NCBI RefSeq assembly: GCF_020736365.1 | Contig: NZ_CP085988.1 | Coordinates: forward strand, 3,106,001-3,170,000 | DNA: 64,000 bases | Reading direction: 5' to 3' | Source of the DNA: Clostridium sp. M62/1 | GTDB taxonomy: Bacteria > Bacillota > Clostridia > Lachnospirales > Lachnospiraceae | Part shown: positions 8,748 through 18,151 of the stretch, piece by piece | How the letters are laid out: every line of letters begins with the position of its first letter | Numbering within the stretch: the first letter of the stretch is position 1 | Translations under genes and position numbers: made by a program | The notes under the pieces: generated by a model | What the model saw: the letters and a program-made list of their open reading frames with translations, nothing else | Database searches by the model: none | Told to the model about the DNA's origin: nothing

Positions 8748-9932
8748 TTAATTTAATCCTCTCTCTGCCAGCCAGCTTTCTATATGTTCCGCGATCTCCT
8801 GATTATTCATCTCCTGGAACATAAAATGGCTGTTTCCGGTAATGCCCTCCTTAGGCAAATCTACAACGGTGCAGTCACCGCCGTCTGCATTATATGCCTC
8901 GGCAAATTCAAATGCAGCGTCTTTTACGTCTTTCCAGAAACCGGTTGACTGGATATCCTGCGGGCCATTATCAATATAGTCTCCAAGATAAATGACAATC
9001 GGAATCTTCGCATCCAGAAGCTTCTGATAGGTTTCAGAACCGATTTCCGGCGTTCCGCCCGGCTCGATGGCAACAATCGCAGAGACATGCTCCATTGGCG
9101 TAGACCAGCCAACTCTGCCGCCCTGGGAATGAGTAATGTAGATGGCCTTGTCTCCTGTCATCTCATACACATCATTCATCACTTCCCCTAAAGCTGCGGC
9201 ATCTACTGCCTCATCGTAAGAACCCGTATTGGGTGTCATCTGACGGAAAAACTGATTCTGAGCTTCCTCTCCCTCCGGGAACTGAGAGCCCTCATACCGC
9301 TCCGGCGCAACCCGGCCGATTCTGAAGTGGGTGTACCACGCCTGGTCGCCCGGCATGTATTCCTTGGAATCCTCTGACCAGGTATCGATATTATCCGCAG
9401 TCATGGCCGCTGTGGAACCTGCCTCACCGCGTCTTGGCTGGTCTACCAGAAAAGCGCTGTGACCGTTTTTCAGGAAAATATCTGACCATCCCTCTCTTCC
9501 ATCAGGAGTGGTCATCCACCCCATCCTGGACTGTCCATATCCATGAAGGTAGACAATCGGATTTCCGTTGCCATTGGCCGGAATCTGATAGAGCACATTG
9601 GCGTGGTCCACATGAGCCGTATTTCCCGCTCTTGTTAAGTCCAGCCAGTTGGTTGTCTCATCAAACTCCCCTTCCACCGGCTCTGTCACAGTACCTCCGG
9701 AGGAGAACATACCCTGCCTGGCGATCACCAGCGCTCCTTCCGGAACGGCTGCCATCTCCTCTGAAGTATCTTCCTCTCCGTCTGCAGCCCTGGCATCCGT
9801 CTCTGCCGCTGTTTCTTCTGCAGCCGCTGTTGCCGCAGCCGTCGCAGCCGTGGTGCCGCTATTGGCGCAGCCAGTCATGAGCATCATTGCCGCCATAACA
9901 GCCGCCATCCGTTTCCATCCCTGTTTTCTCAT
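8748..9932 (-). CDS. Secreted alpha/beta-hydrolase lipoprotein
   Basis: Esterase-like lipoprotein of 394 residues: signal with lipobox MTGC, an Ala/Thr-rich linker, then a hydrolase domain. Visible are the oxyanion motif PIVYLHGYGQSR, the nucleophile elbow THSQGG, and a C-terminal catalytic His candidate in TGNSHFMFQE. It resembles secreted esterases with an inserted lid around TPNTGSYDEAVD. The substrate is unknown. It is the second secreted hydrolase in this stretch, besides the frameshifted one. Confidence 0.85.
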   Translation of the reverse strand: MRKQGWKRMAAVMAAMMLMTGCANSGTTAATAAATAAAEETAAETDARAADGEEDTSEEMAAVPEGALVIARQGMFSSGGTVTEPVEGEFDETTNWLDLTRAGNTAHVDHANVLYQIPANGNGNPIVYLHGYGQSRMGWMTTPDGREGWSDIFLKNGHSAFLVDQPRRGEAGSTAAMTADNIDTWSEDSKEYMPGDQAWYTHFRIGRVAPERYEGSQFPEGEEAQNQFFRQMTPNTGSYDEAVDAAALGEVMNDVYEMTGDKAIYITHSQGGRVGWSTPMEHVSAIVAIEPGGTPEIGSETYQKLLDAKIPIVIYLGDYIDNGPQDIQSTGFWKDVKDAAFEFAEAYNADGGDCTVVDLPKEGITGNSHFMFQEMNNQEIAEHIESWLAERGLN

Positions 9933-10087
9933 CGTCAGCTGAAACCTCCTCGTTAGAATTCATTTCTATCACTTTACAGCCGCCTTCGGCTTAAAGCCAT
10001 GGGGGAAGCCTTTCCTCCCCCTGCTTTTTTCACTTCCCTGCTTTTTCGCTTATTGCTCATTTTTATGGAATAAACGCTGCTCTCCTT

Positions 10088-10954
10088 CTACTCGTGAATC
10101 TTCATCCCGCAGAGCATTTTCACAAAAGCCGGATTATCATGGTTTACAATCTCGCTGTGCCCCAGATCTTTGGAGGCGATCTGTTCCATCTCCTCATCGG
10201 TCAGCTGGAAATCCCAGATATCGATATTCTGCTCCATCCGCTCCACATGTACCGACTTAGGGATAATGGAAACACCGCGCTGAGCATTCCAGCGAAGCAC
10301 TACCTGAGCTGCGCTCTTGCCATATTTCTCCCCGATCTTTGTAAGCTCCGGGTCTGTGAAGATTCCATGCTTTCCTTCAGCTAAGGGGCCCCATGCCTGA
10401 GGAATCACCCCATATGCCTTCATATTTTCCAGAGCTTCTTTCTGGACAAAGAAGGGGTGGAGTTCCACCTGATTAACCGCCGGAATCACCTCCACATTCT
10501 CGCAGAGATTGGCAAGGATGGCCGGATAGAAGTTTGCCACGCCGATGGCCTTTGTCAGGCCGTCCTTATAGGCTTTTTCGATTCCGCGGTAAGCGGCAAA
10601 GTAATCTCCCATAGGCTGGTGAAGCAAAATAAGATCCACATAAGACATATTTAACTTTGCCAGGGAAGCCTTAACAGCCTCGTAAGCAGTCTCCTCTGTT
10701 TTCTGGTCCTGAACCCATACCTTGGTGGTGATAAACAGCTCCTCTCTTGTAACGAGACCATCCGCGATGGCTCTGGCCACTCCTTTTCCAACCGCCTCTT
10801 CGTTCATATAGGCGGCAGCGGTGTCCAGAAGGTGATAGCCCGTTTTGACTGCATTGTATATAACCTCCTCACACTGGGCTGCGTCGGGAATCTGGAATAC
10901 GCCAAAGCCCTCCAAAGGCATCTTTGCTCCTGTGTTCAGTGTTAAAAATTCCAT
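10088..10954 (-). CDS. Aldo/keto reductase
   Basis: NAD(P)H-dependent reductase of small aldehydes or ketones, 288 residues. The start at the second ATG (MEFLTL) is preferred: AGGAGG is 8 bases away, against 2 for the first. The catalytic tetrad is complete: D44, Y49, K78 and H112. The cofactor end PKSVHVERMEQN is also typical. It follows the Fe-S flavodoxin gene with 2 bp between stop and start, so they form one operon, opposite a LysR regulator. Confidence 0.93.
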   Translation of the reverse strand: MEFLTLNTGAKMPLEGFGVFQIPDAAQCEEVIYNAVKTGYHLLDTAAAYMNEEAVGKGVARAIADGLVTREELFITTKVWVQDQKTEETAYEAVKASLAKLNMSYVDLILLHQPMGDYFAAYRGIEKAYKDGLTKAIGVANFYPAILANLCENVEVIPAVNQVELHPFFVQKEALENMKAYGVIPQAWGPLAEGKHGIFTDPELTKIGEKYGKSAAQVVLRWNAQRGVSIIPKSVHVERMEQNIDIWDFQLTDEEMEQIASKDLGHSEIVNHDNPAFVKMLCGMKIHE

Positions 10955-10956
10955 GT

Positions 10957-11745
10957 TCATTTCCTCCTATTCATTTCCTGATTCATTTGGTTGTTGGCGT
11001 CAATAATCTCGCAGATACTGATATTTTCATTGCGGTATCTGGCTTTCGGATTCTTTTCCGGCATGGTCAGATGGATGGCCGCCATGGGGCAGGCATGGAT
11101 GCAGGCCATGCAGCTGATGCAGCCCGCTGGCTCCCAGATGCTTTTCTGTCCCTCCAGATGAAAACATCCCTTTGGACATACCTTCTGGCAGATTCCGCAT
11201 CCGATGCACTCGTCTGTAATCTGATACATATGGGAGAGGGCATCAGGCGGTGTTTTTGCGGCAAAATCAAGATAGGCCTGGTGTATGGCCCGATCTTTCT
11301 CTGTCACAGGGGAAATAAGGTGTATTTTCTCTGCAATGTCCTTTTTGATCCGTCCCAGCTGCACATCCACCTGTTTGTCAGTCATCCGCTCCTCATCCAT
11401 ATCAAAGGCAGGCAGGAAATTATCGACCATCAGAATCACATTGATATAAGCAGGCTGAATACCCTGGGTCCGGACAAATTTCTCTGCCAGCTCGGAAGCG
11501 CCTCCGTGAAGACAGCCATAGGTGAGCAAAATATAGAAATACTCTGTCTCAAAGCGGGAAGCCTTCAAAAACTCCTTTACCAGCTCCGGCATTTCATGGC
11601 CGAATACCGGACACACGATTCCTATCCTCTCTGCCCGGTAGACCTTTTCACTGTCATGGACTGCCTGGGCAATGCTGACCGGACGGGGTTCCAGCTGCTT
11701 GGCCACATAAAGACTGTTTCCAGTTGCGGTAAAGTAGAAAACCAT
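10957..11745 (-). CDS. EFR1-type flavodoxin/ferredoxin fusion
   Basis: Cytoplasmic electron carrier of 262 residues. The N-terminal flavodoxin-like part begins FYFTATGNS (FMN loop). The C-terminal part has two 4Fe-4S motifs, CIGCGICQKVCP and CISCMACIHACP. These proteins couple flavin and Fe-S electron transfer. Position in an operon with the aldo/keto reductase suggests a small redox unit. Divergent transcription from a LysR gene suggests control by that regulator. Confidence 0.92.
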   Translation of the reverse strand: MVFYFTATGNSLYVAKQLEPRPVSIAQAVHDSEKVYRAERIGIVCPVFGHEMPELVKEFLKASRFETEYFYILLTYGCLHGGASELAEKFVRTQGIQPAYINVILMVDNFLPAFDMDEERMTDKQVDVQLGRIKKDIAEKIHLISPVTEKDRAIHQAYLDFAAKTPPDALSHMYQITDECIGCGICQKVCPKGCFHLEGQKSIWEPAGCISCMACIHACPMAAIHLTMPEKNPKARYRNENISICEIIDANNQMNQEMNRRK

Positions 11746-11860
11746 ATTGCCTTGTATCCCTCCGTTCTGAATTGATTTGCAGGAGAATCTGCTTCATGCT
11801 ATAATTACAGTTAATCATTTAAAAACGTGTCTTGAAGTTTTTTCTCTTTTCACACAGATA

Positions 11861-11909
11861 ATAGTCTTTTAATAGGAAAAAGTACAATGCCAATGGCGTA
11901 TAAGACTAT
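11861..11909. promoter_or_regulatory. Inverted repeat in the LysR / redox-operon divergent region
   Basis: ATAGTCTT (11861-11868) and AAGACTAT (11902-11909) form a perfect 8-bp inverted repeat, with the palindrome GCCAATGGC between them. Its position between divergent genes fits a LysR-type operator. Binding is inferred. Confidence 0.5.
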
Positions 11910-11938
11910 AAATTAAATTTATACTGAAGGAGGGGTTT

Positions 11939-12787
11939 ATGATCGAACTTTATGAATTGCGCCAGTTTGCAGCCTTTGCCGGCTGCGGAACACTGTCTGA
12001 TGCGGCAAAACTGCTGCATCTCTCCCAGCCGGCGCTGAGCAGAAATATGAAAAAGCTGGAGGAAGAACTGGGAGTTACACTGTTTACCCGCACAAAAAAC
12101 CGGCTGGAGCTCAATGAAAACGGGAAGTATGCGCTGCAGCTGATTCAGAAGATTATGGATGATGCCGATTCCCTCCCCGTGAAGATACGAGAGTTCGACC
12201 GCAAAAACCGTACCCTCACTATTGGAGTCTGCTCTCCCGCCCCCATATGGATTCTTACCCCGTTTATTTATAACCAGTATCCTCACATGACAATTCAGAC
12301 GGAAATGGCGGATGAAGAAGTGCTCTTGGAGGGACTCAGAAACCATACGTATCATCTGGCTGTGCTGCAGAAGTCACCGGAAGATCCTCAGCTTTTTGCC
12401 AGAGAGTGCGGCAGGGAATCCCTGATGTTTGCCCTGCCCAGAGGCCACCGTTTCGGAAGGAGAAAGGGTCTGTCGTTTGCGGAAATGAACGGAGAAAATA
12501 TGCTTTTAATGTCAGACATTGGTTTCTGGAATTTCGTGCGGACAGAAAAGATGCCGGACTCACGTTTTCTGACTCAGGATGACCGCTTTAATTTCAGCGA
12601 ACTGCTCAAAGCTTCCTCCCTGCCTGCCTTCACCTCCGACCTGGCAGAAAAGTATATCGAGGCCGATACAAACCGCATTCATGTGCCTATCTCGGATCCG
12701 GAGGCGGCTGTGACCTATTATCTGGTCTGCAGGAAAGAGGAGCGGAAGGAATTTCATAGCCTGTTTTCCTCCCTGAAGACAGTTTAA
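11939..12787 (+). CDS. LysR-family transcriptional regulator
   Basis: DNA-binding regulator of 282 residues. The N-terminal winged helix (LYELRQFAAFAGCGTLSDAAKLLHLSQPALSR) is classic LysR. The C-terminal part is a periplasmic-binding-like co-inducer domain beginning TLTIGVCSPAP. Ribosome site GAAGGAGGGG lies just upstream of ATG. It is divergent from the flavodoxin and aldo/keto reductase genes, which are its likely targets; the inducer is unknown. Confidence 0.92.
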   Translation: MIELYELRQFAAFAGCGTLSDAAKLLHLSQPALSRNMKKLEEELGVTLFTRTKNRLELNENGKYALQLIQKIMDDADSLPVKIREFDRKNRTLTIGVCSPAPIWILTPFIYNQYPHMTIQTEMADEEVLLEGLRNHTYHLAVLQKSPEDPQLFARECGRESLMFALPRGHRFGRRKGLSFAEMNGENMLLMSDIGFWNFVRTEKMPDSRFLTQDDRFNFSELLKASSLPAFTSDLAEKYIEADTNRIHVPISDPEAAVTYYLVCRKEERKEFHSLFSSLKTV

Positions 12788-13035
12788 ACTGCTGCATTGC
12801 CGGTTGCCAGACTGCTGCTAACTGTTGGGGCTTCATGACGCTTTGTTTGAAAGATGGAAGGAACTGGAGCTCTCTTTCGGGGATGGCAGGGAAGCTAAAG
12901 GTCCTCATCTGGAAATACTTTTTAAGCTGCCGTAACCGGAGGGAGAATCTGTTCAGCCAATGACGGCCTCCCTCCCATAAAACGGTATTTTTTATATCGA
13001 TCCTTACAAAAGATTTCGCTAGTTTTGTATAATTC

Positions 13036-13485
13036 TTAACAAATTCTGCTTTCACGCTTTTTATATAAAATAATCTCCGGCTCTGCTCCGTTGCAGCCAT
13101 ATTCGCACACAAGAATGTAATTTCTATCGGCAACAACTCCATAACACCTTTCCTTGCCGGATATTTCAATTTGATTTCCTAAATAAACGTTGTTATCTTT
13201 CAGCAATTTTACTGTTTTCCCGTTTGCAAGAGGATATTCCAGATTCACAAAGAATCCGTTTAACAGATTGAGGTCGTTTACCTCAACCCCTCTGATTCCA
13301 AGCCCGTTAATCTCTGAAATCAGGTTCTCCTTGAAACGCAGAAATTCATCTTTTCCGCCTTGCTCGATACATTCGGCGACAATACAATTTCCGCCAAAAG
13401 GATGCCCCTTTACATTCTGACAGCTGCCGCATTCCTCCCGGCGGCTGCACCTGCTGCAGCAGTTTGTACCACAAAGTTCATGCAT
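13036..13485 (-). CDS. Cys-rich DUF3795-like protein
   Basis: Small cytoplasmic protein of 149 residues. The start MHELCG is chosen because GGGGAGAGATATAT precedes it. The N-terminus has a dense Cys set (CGTNCCSRCSRREECGSC and CIVAEC), which suggests a metal or Fe-S site. The C-terminus is a beta-rich domain of unknown role. It is like DUF3795-type proteins in its Cys pattern, but I cannot assign a function. It stands alone. Confidence 0.65.
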   Translation of the reverse strand: MHELCGTNCCSRCSRREECGSCQNVKGHPFGGNCIVAECIEQGGKDEFLRFKENLISEINGLGIRGVEVNDLNLLNGFFVNLEYPLANGKTVKLLKDNNVYLGNQIEISGKERCYGVVADRNYILVCEYGCNGAEPEIILYKKRESRIC

Positions 13486-14221
13486 ATATATCTCTCCCCA
13501 TACCAATTTTCTGATTTCATTATACTTAAAAGCCATGCGCAATTCAACTGCAGAAAGCGAGGTTGCAACTCTCCCAAACAATTGCAGCCAAACGGCTTAT
13601 TCTCCGGGAAGAATACCCTCGAATTATGCCAAAAAGTAGAATACAATTTGACAGAGGGATGAGAGTCCCTCATTCCCATTCTGGACGGCATGGGTAAATC
13701 GGGAGACAAGAACAGATTTCCCGGAAAAGCATGACGAAGTATTCTCAGGCGTCTTAGCATAAATGAAGTAAATAGGTTAGTAGACTATAGCCATTATGCA
13801 TCCTGAATATTCTAAAGCAAAATTAAGATATTTCTTAAGAATTCTTAAAACCGAGCATGTTGTCTTTTCTTTTTAATAGCCCTATGATATACTGTCGAAA
13901 CCTGTTAAGCATTTGCAGATAGAGAATCAGTAATCACATTACACGAAGTATTCGACAATCAACAAAATGTTTTGCTTTTTCAGGATTTCCGTCTTTAACA
14001 GGATATTGAAGACAGCCGGTTTTTGCGTATCGGTACAGTTCCTGCAAGACAATTTATCAACGGAAGGAGGCTATAAGGAACCAATCGAATGACCATATCA
14101 CCAGGTCAAAAGAATATTCAGCTATATGTAGCTTATCAAGAAATTAATACCCAGGTGCGGAATTAATAAAAGCACACCATACCATAACAGGTATGTGCAA
14201 ATCTATTACATAGGAGGATAT
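13486..14221. other. Long intergenic region before the lipoprotein gene
   Basis: About 735 bp without a convincing gene. It holds a good rightward promoter at 13860-13888 and a possible 25-codon frame (ATG at about 14090) whose GGAGG is too far away to be persuasive. The transcript would have a leader of more than 300 nt, which I could not fold into a known riboswitch. Confidence 0.4.
13860..13888 (+). promoter_or_regulatory. Sigma-A type promoter
   Basis: TTGTCT, 17-bp spacer, TATGAT. It reads toward the Ala/Thr-rich lipoprotein gene about 330 bp downstream. Confidence 0.55.
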
Positions 14222-14917
14222 ATGAAATTACGCAATTATTTAGTACTCTCTCTCTGCCTTCTGGCTTTATCCGGCTGCAGCAGCAGCCCACAGGAAACAA
14301 CTGCTGCATTTGCAGAAACCGCTGCGGTTGAAGAAACAAGCAGCGAGGCAGCTATGGAGGCGGTTCAGGAAACAGCCGCGCAGACAGCTTCAGAGGTAAG
14401 CCCCGAAACAACCGCTTCGGCAGCTGCAAAGGCAGTCCAGCAGACTACTGCTGCAGCCACGAAGGCTGTTGTGCAGACCACAGCCGCAGCAGCTACAGCG
14501 GCTGCTCAGACAGAAAGTAAGACAGTTTCTCAATCCAACGTGGATTTGAAGAGCCTGACGGATATGGTGGGAAAATCGGACTCTGAAGTAACTGCACTCC
14601 TGGGTCAGGGAGAGGAAGTGAGGAACGAAGCAGGACTTATTCTGGATCGTACCTACGCACTCTCGATCCTGGGGGAAAATGCAAACGTCTCCCTGACCTT
14701 CAACTTATATCAGGAAGGTTCCAATATTCTGGAACAGGCAGTTATCAGCTTAGGACAGTCTGATATCAAAGAATACGCAAAAACACTGACTCAGTTGTTC
14801 GGCGAACCGACAGAAACCTATGAAAAATCCTATTTCTTTGCTTCCGGCAGCAAAACCTTAGTCCTGGCCGATCCCTACGGCGACGGCGCTTACATCGAAA
14901 TATCTTTGGGTGAATAG
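14222..14917 (+). CDS. Ala/Thr-rich lipoprotein of unknown function
   Basis: Lipoprotein of 231 residues. TAGGAGGATAT precedes the ATG. The signal ends with lipobox LSGC. Residues about 22-105 are a low-complexity stalk of Ala, Thr, Glu and Gln, similar in style to the linkers of the other lipoproteins in this window. The C-terminal globular part (from about VDLKSLTDMVGKSDSEVTALLG) has no family I recognise. It is the last intact chromosomal gene before the element. Confidence 0.8.
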   Translation: MKLRNYLVLSLCLLALSGCSSSPQETTAAFAETAAVEETSSEAAMEAVQETAAQTASEVSPETTASAAAKAVQQTTAAATKAVVQTTAAAATAAAQTESKTVSQSNVDLKSLTDMVGKSDSEVTALLGQGEEVRNEAGLILDRTYALSILGENANVSLTFNLYQEGSNILEQAVISLGQSDIKEYAKTLTQLFGEPTETYEKSYFFASGSKTLVLADPYGDGAYIEISLGE

Positions 14918-14948
14918 ATTTAAAACACCATTACCATATCGTTTTCTT

Positions 14949-14983
14949 TCACTGTCAGCAGGCCTTTCCTGCTGGCAGTTTTA
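14949..14983 (+). terminator. Intrinsic terminator after the lipoprotein
   Basis: Stem CTGTCAGCAGG / CCTGCTGGCAG followed by TTTTA. A second, weaker hairpin (AGGACAC / GTGTCCT, 15090-15125) lies further on. The rest of the gap to 15262 shows nothing. Confidence 0.75.
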
Positions 14984-15262
14984 TCTTTCCGGAAAACTTC
15001 ACATATTACAGGAACTCATCTATATGAACCGGAAAGTGCACCTTTGGCTCAGCGCCTGCTTTCCTTTAATTGATAATGATAAATGAAAAAGGACACCTCT
15101 CTAACGTTTTTTAGAAAAGTGTCCTATTCCGTCCTTAATACAGTTTGATATTATTCTGTATCTAATTTAAAATCTCTGATTAGTGTTCTCTGACCGCTTA
15201 AATTTATCGTACCCTTATAGCACAGTTATATTTGGGAACGAAAACGATTGTTTTCAGCCGCT

Positions 15263-15781
15263 TTAGTACAGCTTCGCACCTGCCGGAATCACGTCGTCCA
15301 GCATCAGAAGATTCAGTCCCTCATGTCCGTCATACTCATACACAGCGGAAATCAGCATTCCCTCGGAGTCAATGCCCATCATCTTTCTGGCAGGCAGGTT
15401 GGTGATGGCCACGCAGGTCTTTCCAACCAGCTCCTCCGGCTCATAGTACTCATGAATTCCGCTTAAGATTGTGCGTCTGCGCTCTGTTCCGTCATTCAGA
15501 GTGAACTTCAGGAGCTTCTTTGACTTGGGAACTGCCTCGCAGGCCTCAATCTTCACTACCCTGAAATCAGACTTTGCGAAGGTCTCAAAGTCCACGAAAT
15601 CCTCAAATAACGGCTCAATCTTAACCTTGGAAAGGTCAAGCTGCGGCTGAGCTGCAGATACGCCGGCAAATGCGGAAGGTGCCTGGGCTTCTGCCGCCTG
15701 CACTGTCCTGCCCTCGCCTTTCTTTGCATCCAGTGACTTCATGGTCGGGAATAAAATTTTGCTCTCTCCATCCCGCCCCAT
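15263..15781 (-). pseudogene. metG 3' fragment (C-terminal tRNA-binding domain) at the left end of the ICE
   Basis: Codes the C-terminal EMAP/Trbp111-like tRNA-binding domain of methionyl-tRNA synthetase (DFETFAKSDFRVVKIEACE, GKTCVAITNLPARKMMGIDSEGMLIS, stop after PAGAKLY) but has none of the catalytic body. The frame closes a few codons upstream of ATG 15781. The protein closely matches the copy at the right end of the element (63525 onward); the DNA is clearly diverged, mostly at third positions. It is therefore not a simple duplication. The best reading is the native 3' end of metG cut off by insertion, while the ICE supplied a replacement. Whether it is expressed is unknown. Confidence 0.85.
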
Positions 15782-16193
15782 GCCGCTCCGTAGTGCGCAA
15801 AATCCGCATAATTGCTGGGTTTTTGAAACTATTTATCATTCGTCCTGTGTCCTATTTGACCGTCCGCTTCACTCGAAAAGTTGTATAAAAATTGTAGTTG
15901 TTTGTAGGCATATTTTTTTGTGAAAAAGTGTGTCAGCTCCAAAATGTCAAAAATTGGATAAATTTTCCATGAAAAGGACTGGCACATTGTAGAGCCATGA
16001 AGAACATCCCTGATACTGTTTCTTTATCGCTTTTAGCCTATATTATAAGGTATCAATGCTAAAACTGCGGAAACCAGCAATGCACAAACTGCTTATTTGC
16101 AGCTCATACAAATATGAGTATACCCCCATCAGTTATTCAAGTCAACATTTTTCAGCGAACTACTTGTCTGCATAAAAAACTAGGAGGTTCACT
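15782..16193. other. ICE left-end non-coding region
   Basis: About 410 bp without a gene. It contains the left arm-type repeats (15877-15922), a TATTATAAGG promoter-like segment near 16035, and a palindrome CTCATA-CAAA-TATGAG at 16103-16118 upstream of the first element gene. These look like recombination and control sites for the element. Confidence 0.5.
15877..15922. repeat. Left arm-type integrase repeats
   Basis: AAAAGTTGTATAAAAATTGTAGT followed by two further TTTGTA / TTTTTTTGTG motifs. The right end has a near match in the same orientation at 63473-63516. Short repeats near both ends are typical arm-binding sites of tyrosine integrases; binding is inferred. Confidence 0.6.
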
Positions 16194-17354
16194 ATGCCAG
16201 AATACCAACTTCAAATCAAACAAGTGGTAGATTACCCACGATGCCGGATTTATCGTGAGTTCATCCACAAACTGATCAACGACCGGAGCATCCGCATAAA
16301 CGGAGGCTCCGGCCTTTTTCATTTTACTGTACTTTGCAGCTATGCAAACTTCCGCACCTCATACCGCCGTATTGACGGGATCAGTTATACAGTCTCCCCC
16401 GGCGAATGGGTCTGCACCGTCAAGGAGCTGTCTTGCTGGTTCCGCACCCGCTTTCATCGGCAGGCACTGTCCATGCTGGATACCCTTCAGAAGCAGCACT
16501 TGATTTCCTATACACTGCTGGGCCGTGGCAACGTAGTCAAATATAAAATCCTCCACTGGGCCCGCCACAATTCCGCACTGGAGTACAATGCCCCCTGCCA
16601 AAAGGATACCGGTTTTTTCTTCCTGCCAGTCTCTGTTGCCCTGGAACTGGTCAGCTCTGCCCGCTGCTCTGAAATGGACATCGTTCTGGATCTGTGGGTA
16701 TCCGCTGTCTACAACGATACGCAGGTGCAGGGGTCAGAGGTCGGTCCGGTAGCCTACTTTCGCAATGGTACAGGAAACCCGTTGGTCAGTTATACCGAGC
16801 TTTCCTGCCGCTGGGGGCTGTCACGCGCTACCGTATGCCGGATACTGAAAAAGCTGGACGGTCTTGGGTATATCTCTATCATGTCGTTTCCCGGCCGGTA
16901 TGGAAGCGTGATCTACCTGCAGAACTACCTGTCCACCATGTTTGAGATTTCCGATGTTTTAATCGACAAGGAGGAAGTTGCCATGACCTTAAACATTCAT
17001 CTGGAGCTTCCGGAAACTGCTGAAACCGAAGAGAGCCATTCTATCTCTGAGCATGAGGTCATTGTTTCGGATGCACTTTCCAGCGTTTCAAAATCGCACA
17101 TTGAAACGATACTCCGCAAGATGGCTGACATCCTATCTACGCAAGGGATTTCCTGCTTTTCTTGCCCACTCTCCCGCTATAAGTTATATCCCTTATCGGA
17201 CGACTGCTGGGAAGAGTTGATTCCGCGTGCGCGAGGGAAATCTACAGTCCACTTTGGTCTGACCATCCTCTGCGGCACAAATACTTCAATCGCCACTTTT
17301 GAACTTACACTCACTCCCTCTGAGGAGCACGAAAATAGGAGGAACCTGAAATGA
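16194..17354 (+). CDS. Winged-helix DNA-binding protein, first gene of the ICE
   Basis: Protein of 386 residues with AGGAGG before its ATG. A helix-turn-helix is visible around residues 200-235 (SYTELSCRWGLSRATVCRILKKLDGLGYISI), and a similar pattern appears near residues 75-110 (CTVKELSCWFRTRFHRQALSMLDTLQKQHLISY), so two winged-helix units are likely. The C-terminal third has no recognised fold. By position it may regulate the element or start its replication, as first genes of such elements often do. It overlaps the next gene by 4 bp. Function is inferred from the HTH only. Confidence 0.65.
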   Translation: MPEYQLQIKQVVDYPRCRIYREFIHKLINDRSIRINGGSGLFHFTVLCSYANFRTSYRRIDGISYTVSPGEWVCTVKELSCWFRTRFHRQALSMLDTLQKQHLISYTLLGRGNVVKYKILHWARHNSALEYNAPCQKDTGFFFLPVSVALELVSSARCSEMDIVLDLWVSAVYNDTQVQGSEVGPVAYFRNGTGNPLVSYTELSCRWGLSRATVCRILKKLDGLGYISIMSFPGRYGSVIYLQNYLSTMFEISDVLIDKEEVAMTLNIHLELPETAETEESHSISEHEVIVSDALSSVSKSHIETILRKMADILSTQGISCFSCPLSRYKLYPLSDDCWEELIPRARGKSTVHFGLTILCGTNTSIATFELTLTPSEEHENRRNLK

Positions 17355-17902
17355 GAAAATTTGTTGAACCTGATGTTGCTGATAATCCCCTGTACCATGA
17401 TACCTGGAAACTGCTGAAAAAATACCGGGATGTTGTGTGGAGCCTGGAGCTTTCTGTCCAGCATGTCCGCACCAAGTTTGAGATCGAGTATGGTACCTCC
17501 ATTGAGGATTTTCTGGATTCGGTCTATCTGGCTGGCGCTGATTTGGCCGGAAGCGACATCGAGCATCATGCCAAGTGCATTGAACGCAGCCACAAAATGC
17601 TCAAGCTGCTGGATTCCGCAATCGAATTGCTGCGTACCAAGCACAAAAATGGTGAGGCATATTACTGGCTGCTGTACTACTCCTTCCTCTCGCCGCAGCA
17701 GCTCAAAAATGTTGAGGAAATCATCGAGACCCTGCGACCGCATATTCGTGACATCAGTTTCAGAACCTACTACCGCAAACGCCGGGAAGCCATTGAAGCC
17801 CTCAGTTCCGTCCTTTGGGGCTATACCTCCAAGGACAGTTTAGACATGCTGGAGCAGTTCTTCCCAGAGCCAAAATCATCTTCCGGACAATCGGGCAAAT
17901 AA
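17351..17902 (+). CDS. ArpU/sigma-region-4-like putative regulator
   Basis: 183 residues, ATGA overlap with the gene before it. The N-terminal two-thirds is helical. The last part (SPQQLKNVEEIIETL, ISFRTYYRKRREAIEALSSVLWGY) looks like the sigma-70 region 4-like HTH of ArpU-type late regulators. Its stop codon runs directly into the shared 70-bp upstream element of the transfer operon. It could be the activator of that element, but this is a guess from position. Confidence 0.5.
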   Translation: MRKFVEPDVADNPLYHDTWKLLKKYRDVVWSLELSVQHVRTKFEIEYGTSIEDFLDSVYLAGADLAGSDIEHHAKCIERSHKMLKLLDSAIELLRTKHKNGEAYYWLLYYSFLSPQQLKNVEEIIETLRPHIRDISFRTYYRKRREAIEALSSVLWGYTSKDSLDMLEQFFPEPKSSSGQSGK

Positions 17903-17970
17903 TTGGCACAATTCGGGAACAAAATTGGCATGGTTCTGCTCTTTCAGTGTAAATACCGATGTGTTAAACT
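17901..17970 (+). promoter_or_regulatory. Shared operon-control element, copy A (conjugation operon)
   Basis: Gap-free match over 70 bp to copy B at 34077-34146 (49 of 70 by eye). Features: TTGGCA at 17903 and again at 17925 (22 bp apart), CTTTC, GTAAAT, and a -10-like TAAACT at 17965-17970. No good -35 is present. The direct repeats sit about 47 and 69 bp upstream of the presumed start, consistent with an activator site. Confidence 0.65.
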
Positions 17971-18013
17971 GAATATGCTCAAACTTGCACCCAAAACCGA
18001 ACAGGACAGTAAC

Positions 18014-18103
18014 GGCACCTTTCATCAGGGTGCTTTTTTGCTGCCCAGATGGCCGCCCGGCCATTTGAAAGCCCACATTTGTTTTGACAGGTGTGGGTTT
18101 TCT
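18014..18103 (+). terminator. Two terminator-like hairpins in the transfer-operon leader
   Basis: GCACC...GGTGC followed by six T (18014-18039), then ATGGCCG/CGGCCAT, then AGCCCACA...TGTGGG(T) followed by TTTTCT (18068-18103). They lie between promoter element A and the first gene of the operon, so transcription may be attenuated or need antitermination. Confidence 0.6.
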
Positions 18104-18151
18104 GTTCCCTATTGAGCATCAAAAAATCATTCAGAATTGGAGGATCGCAAA

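Noticed and set aside
12687..13169. 160-codon minus-strand frame across the LysR 3' end
   Set aside because: Overlaps two better genes and has no ribosome site or family features.
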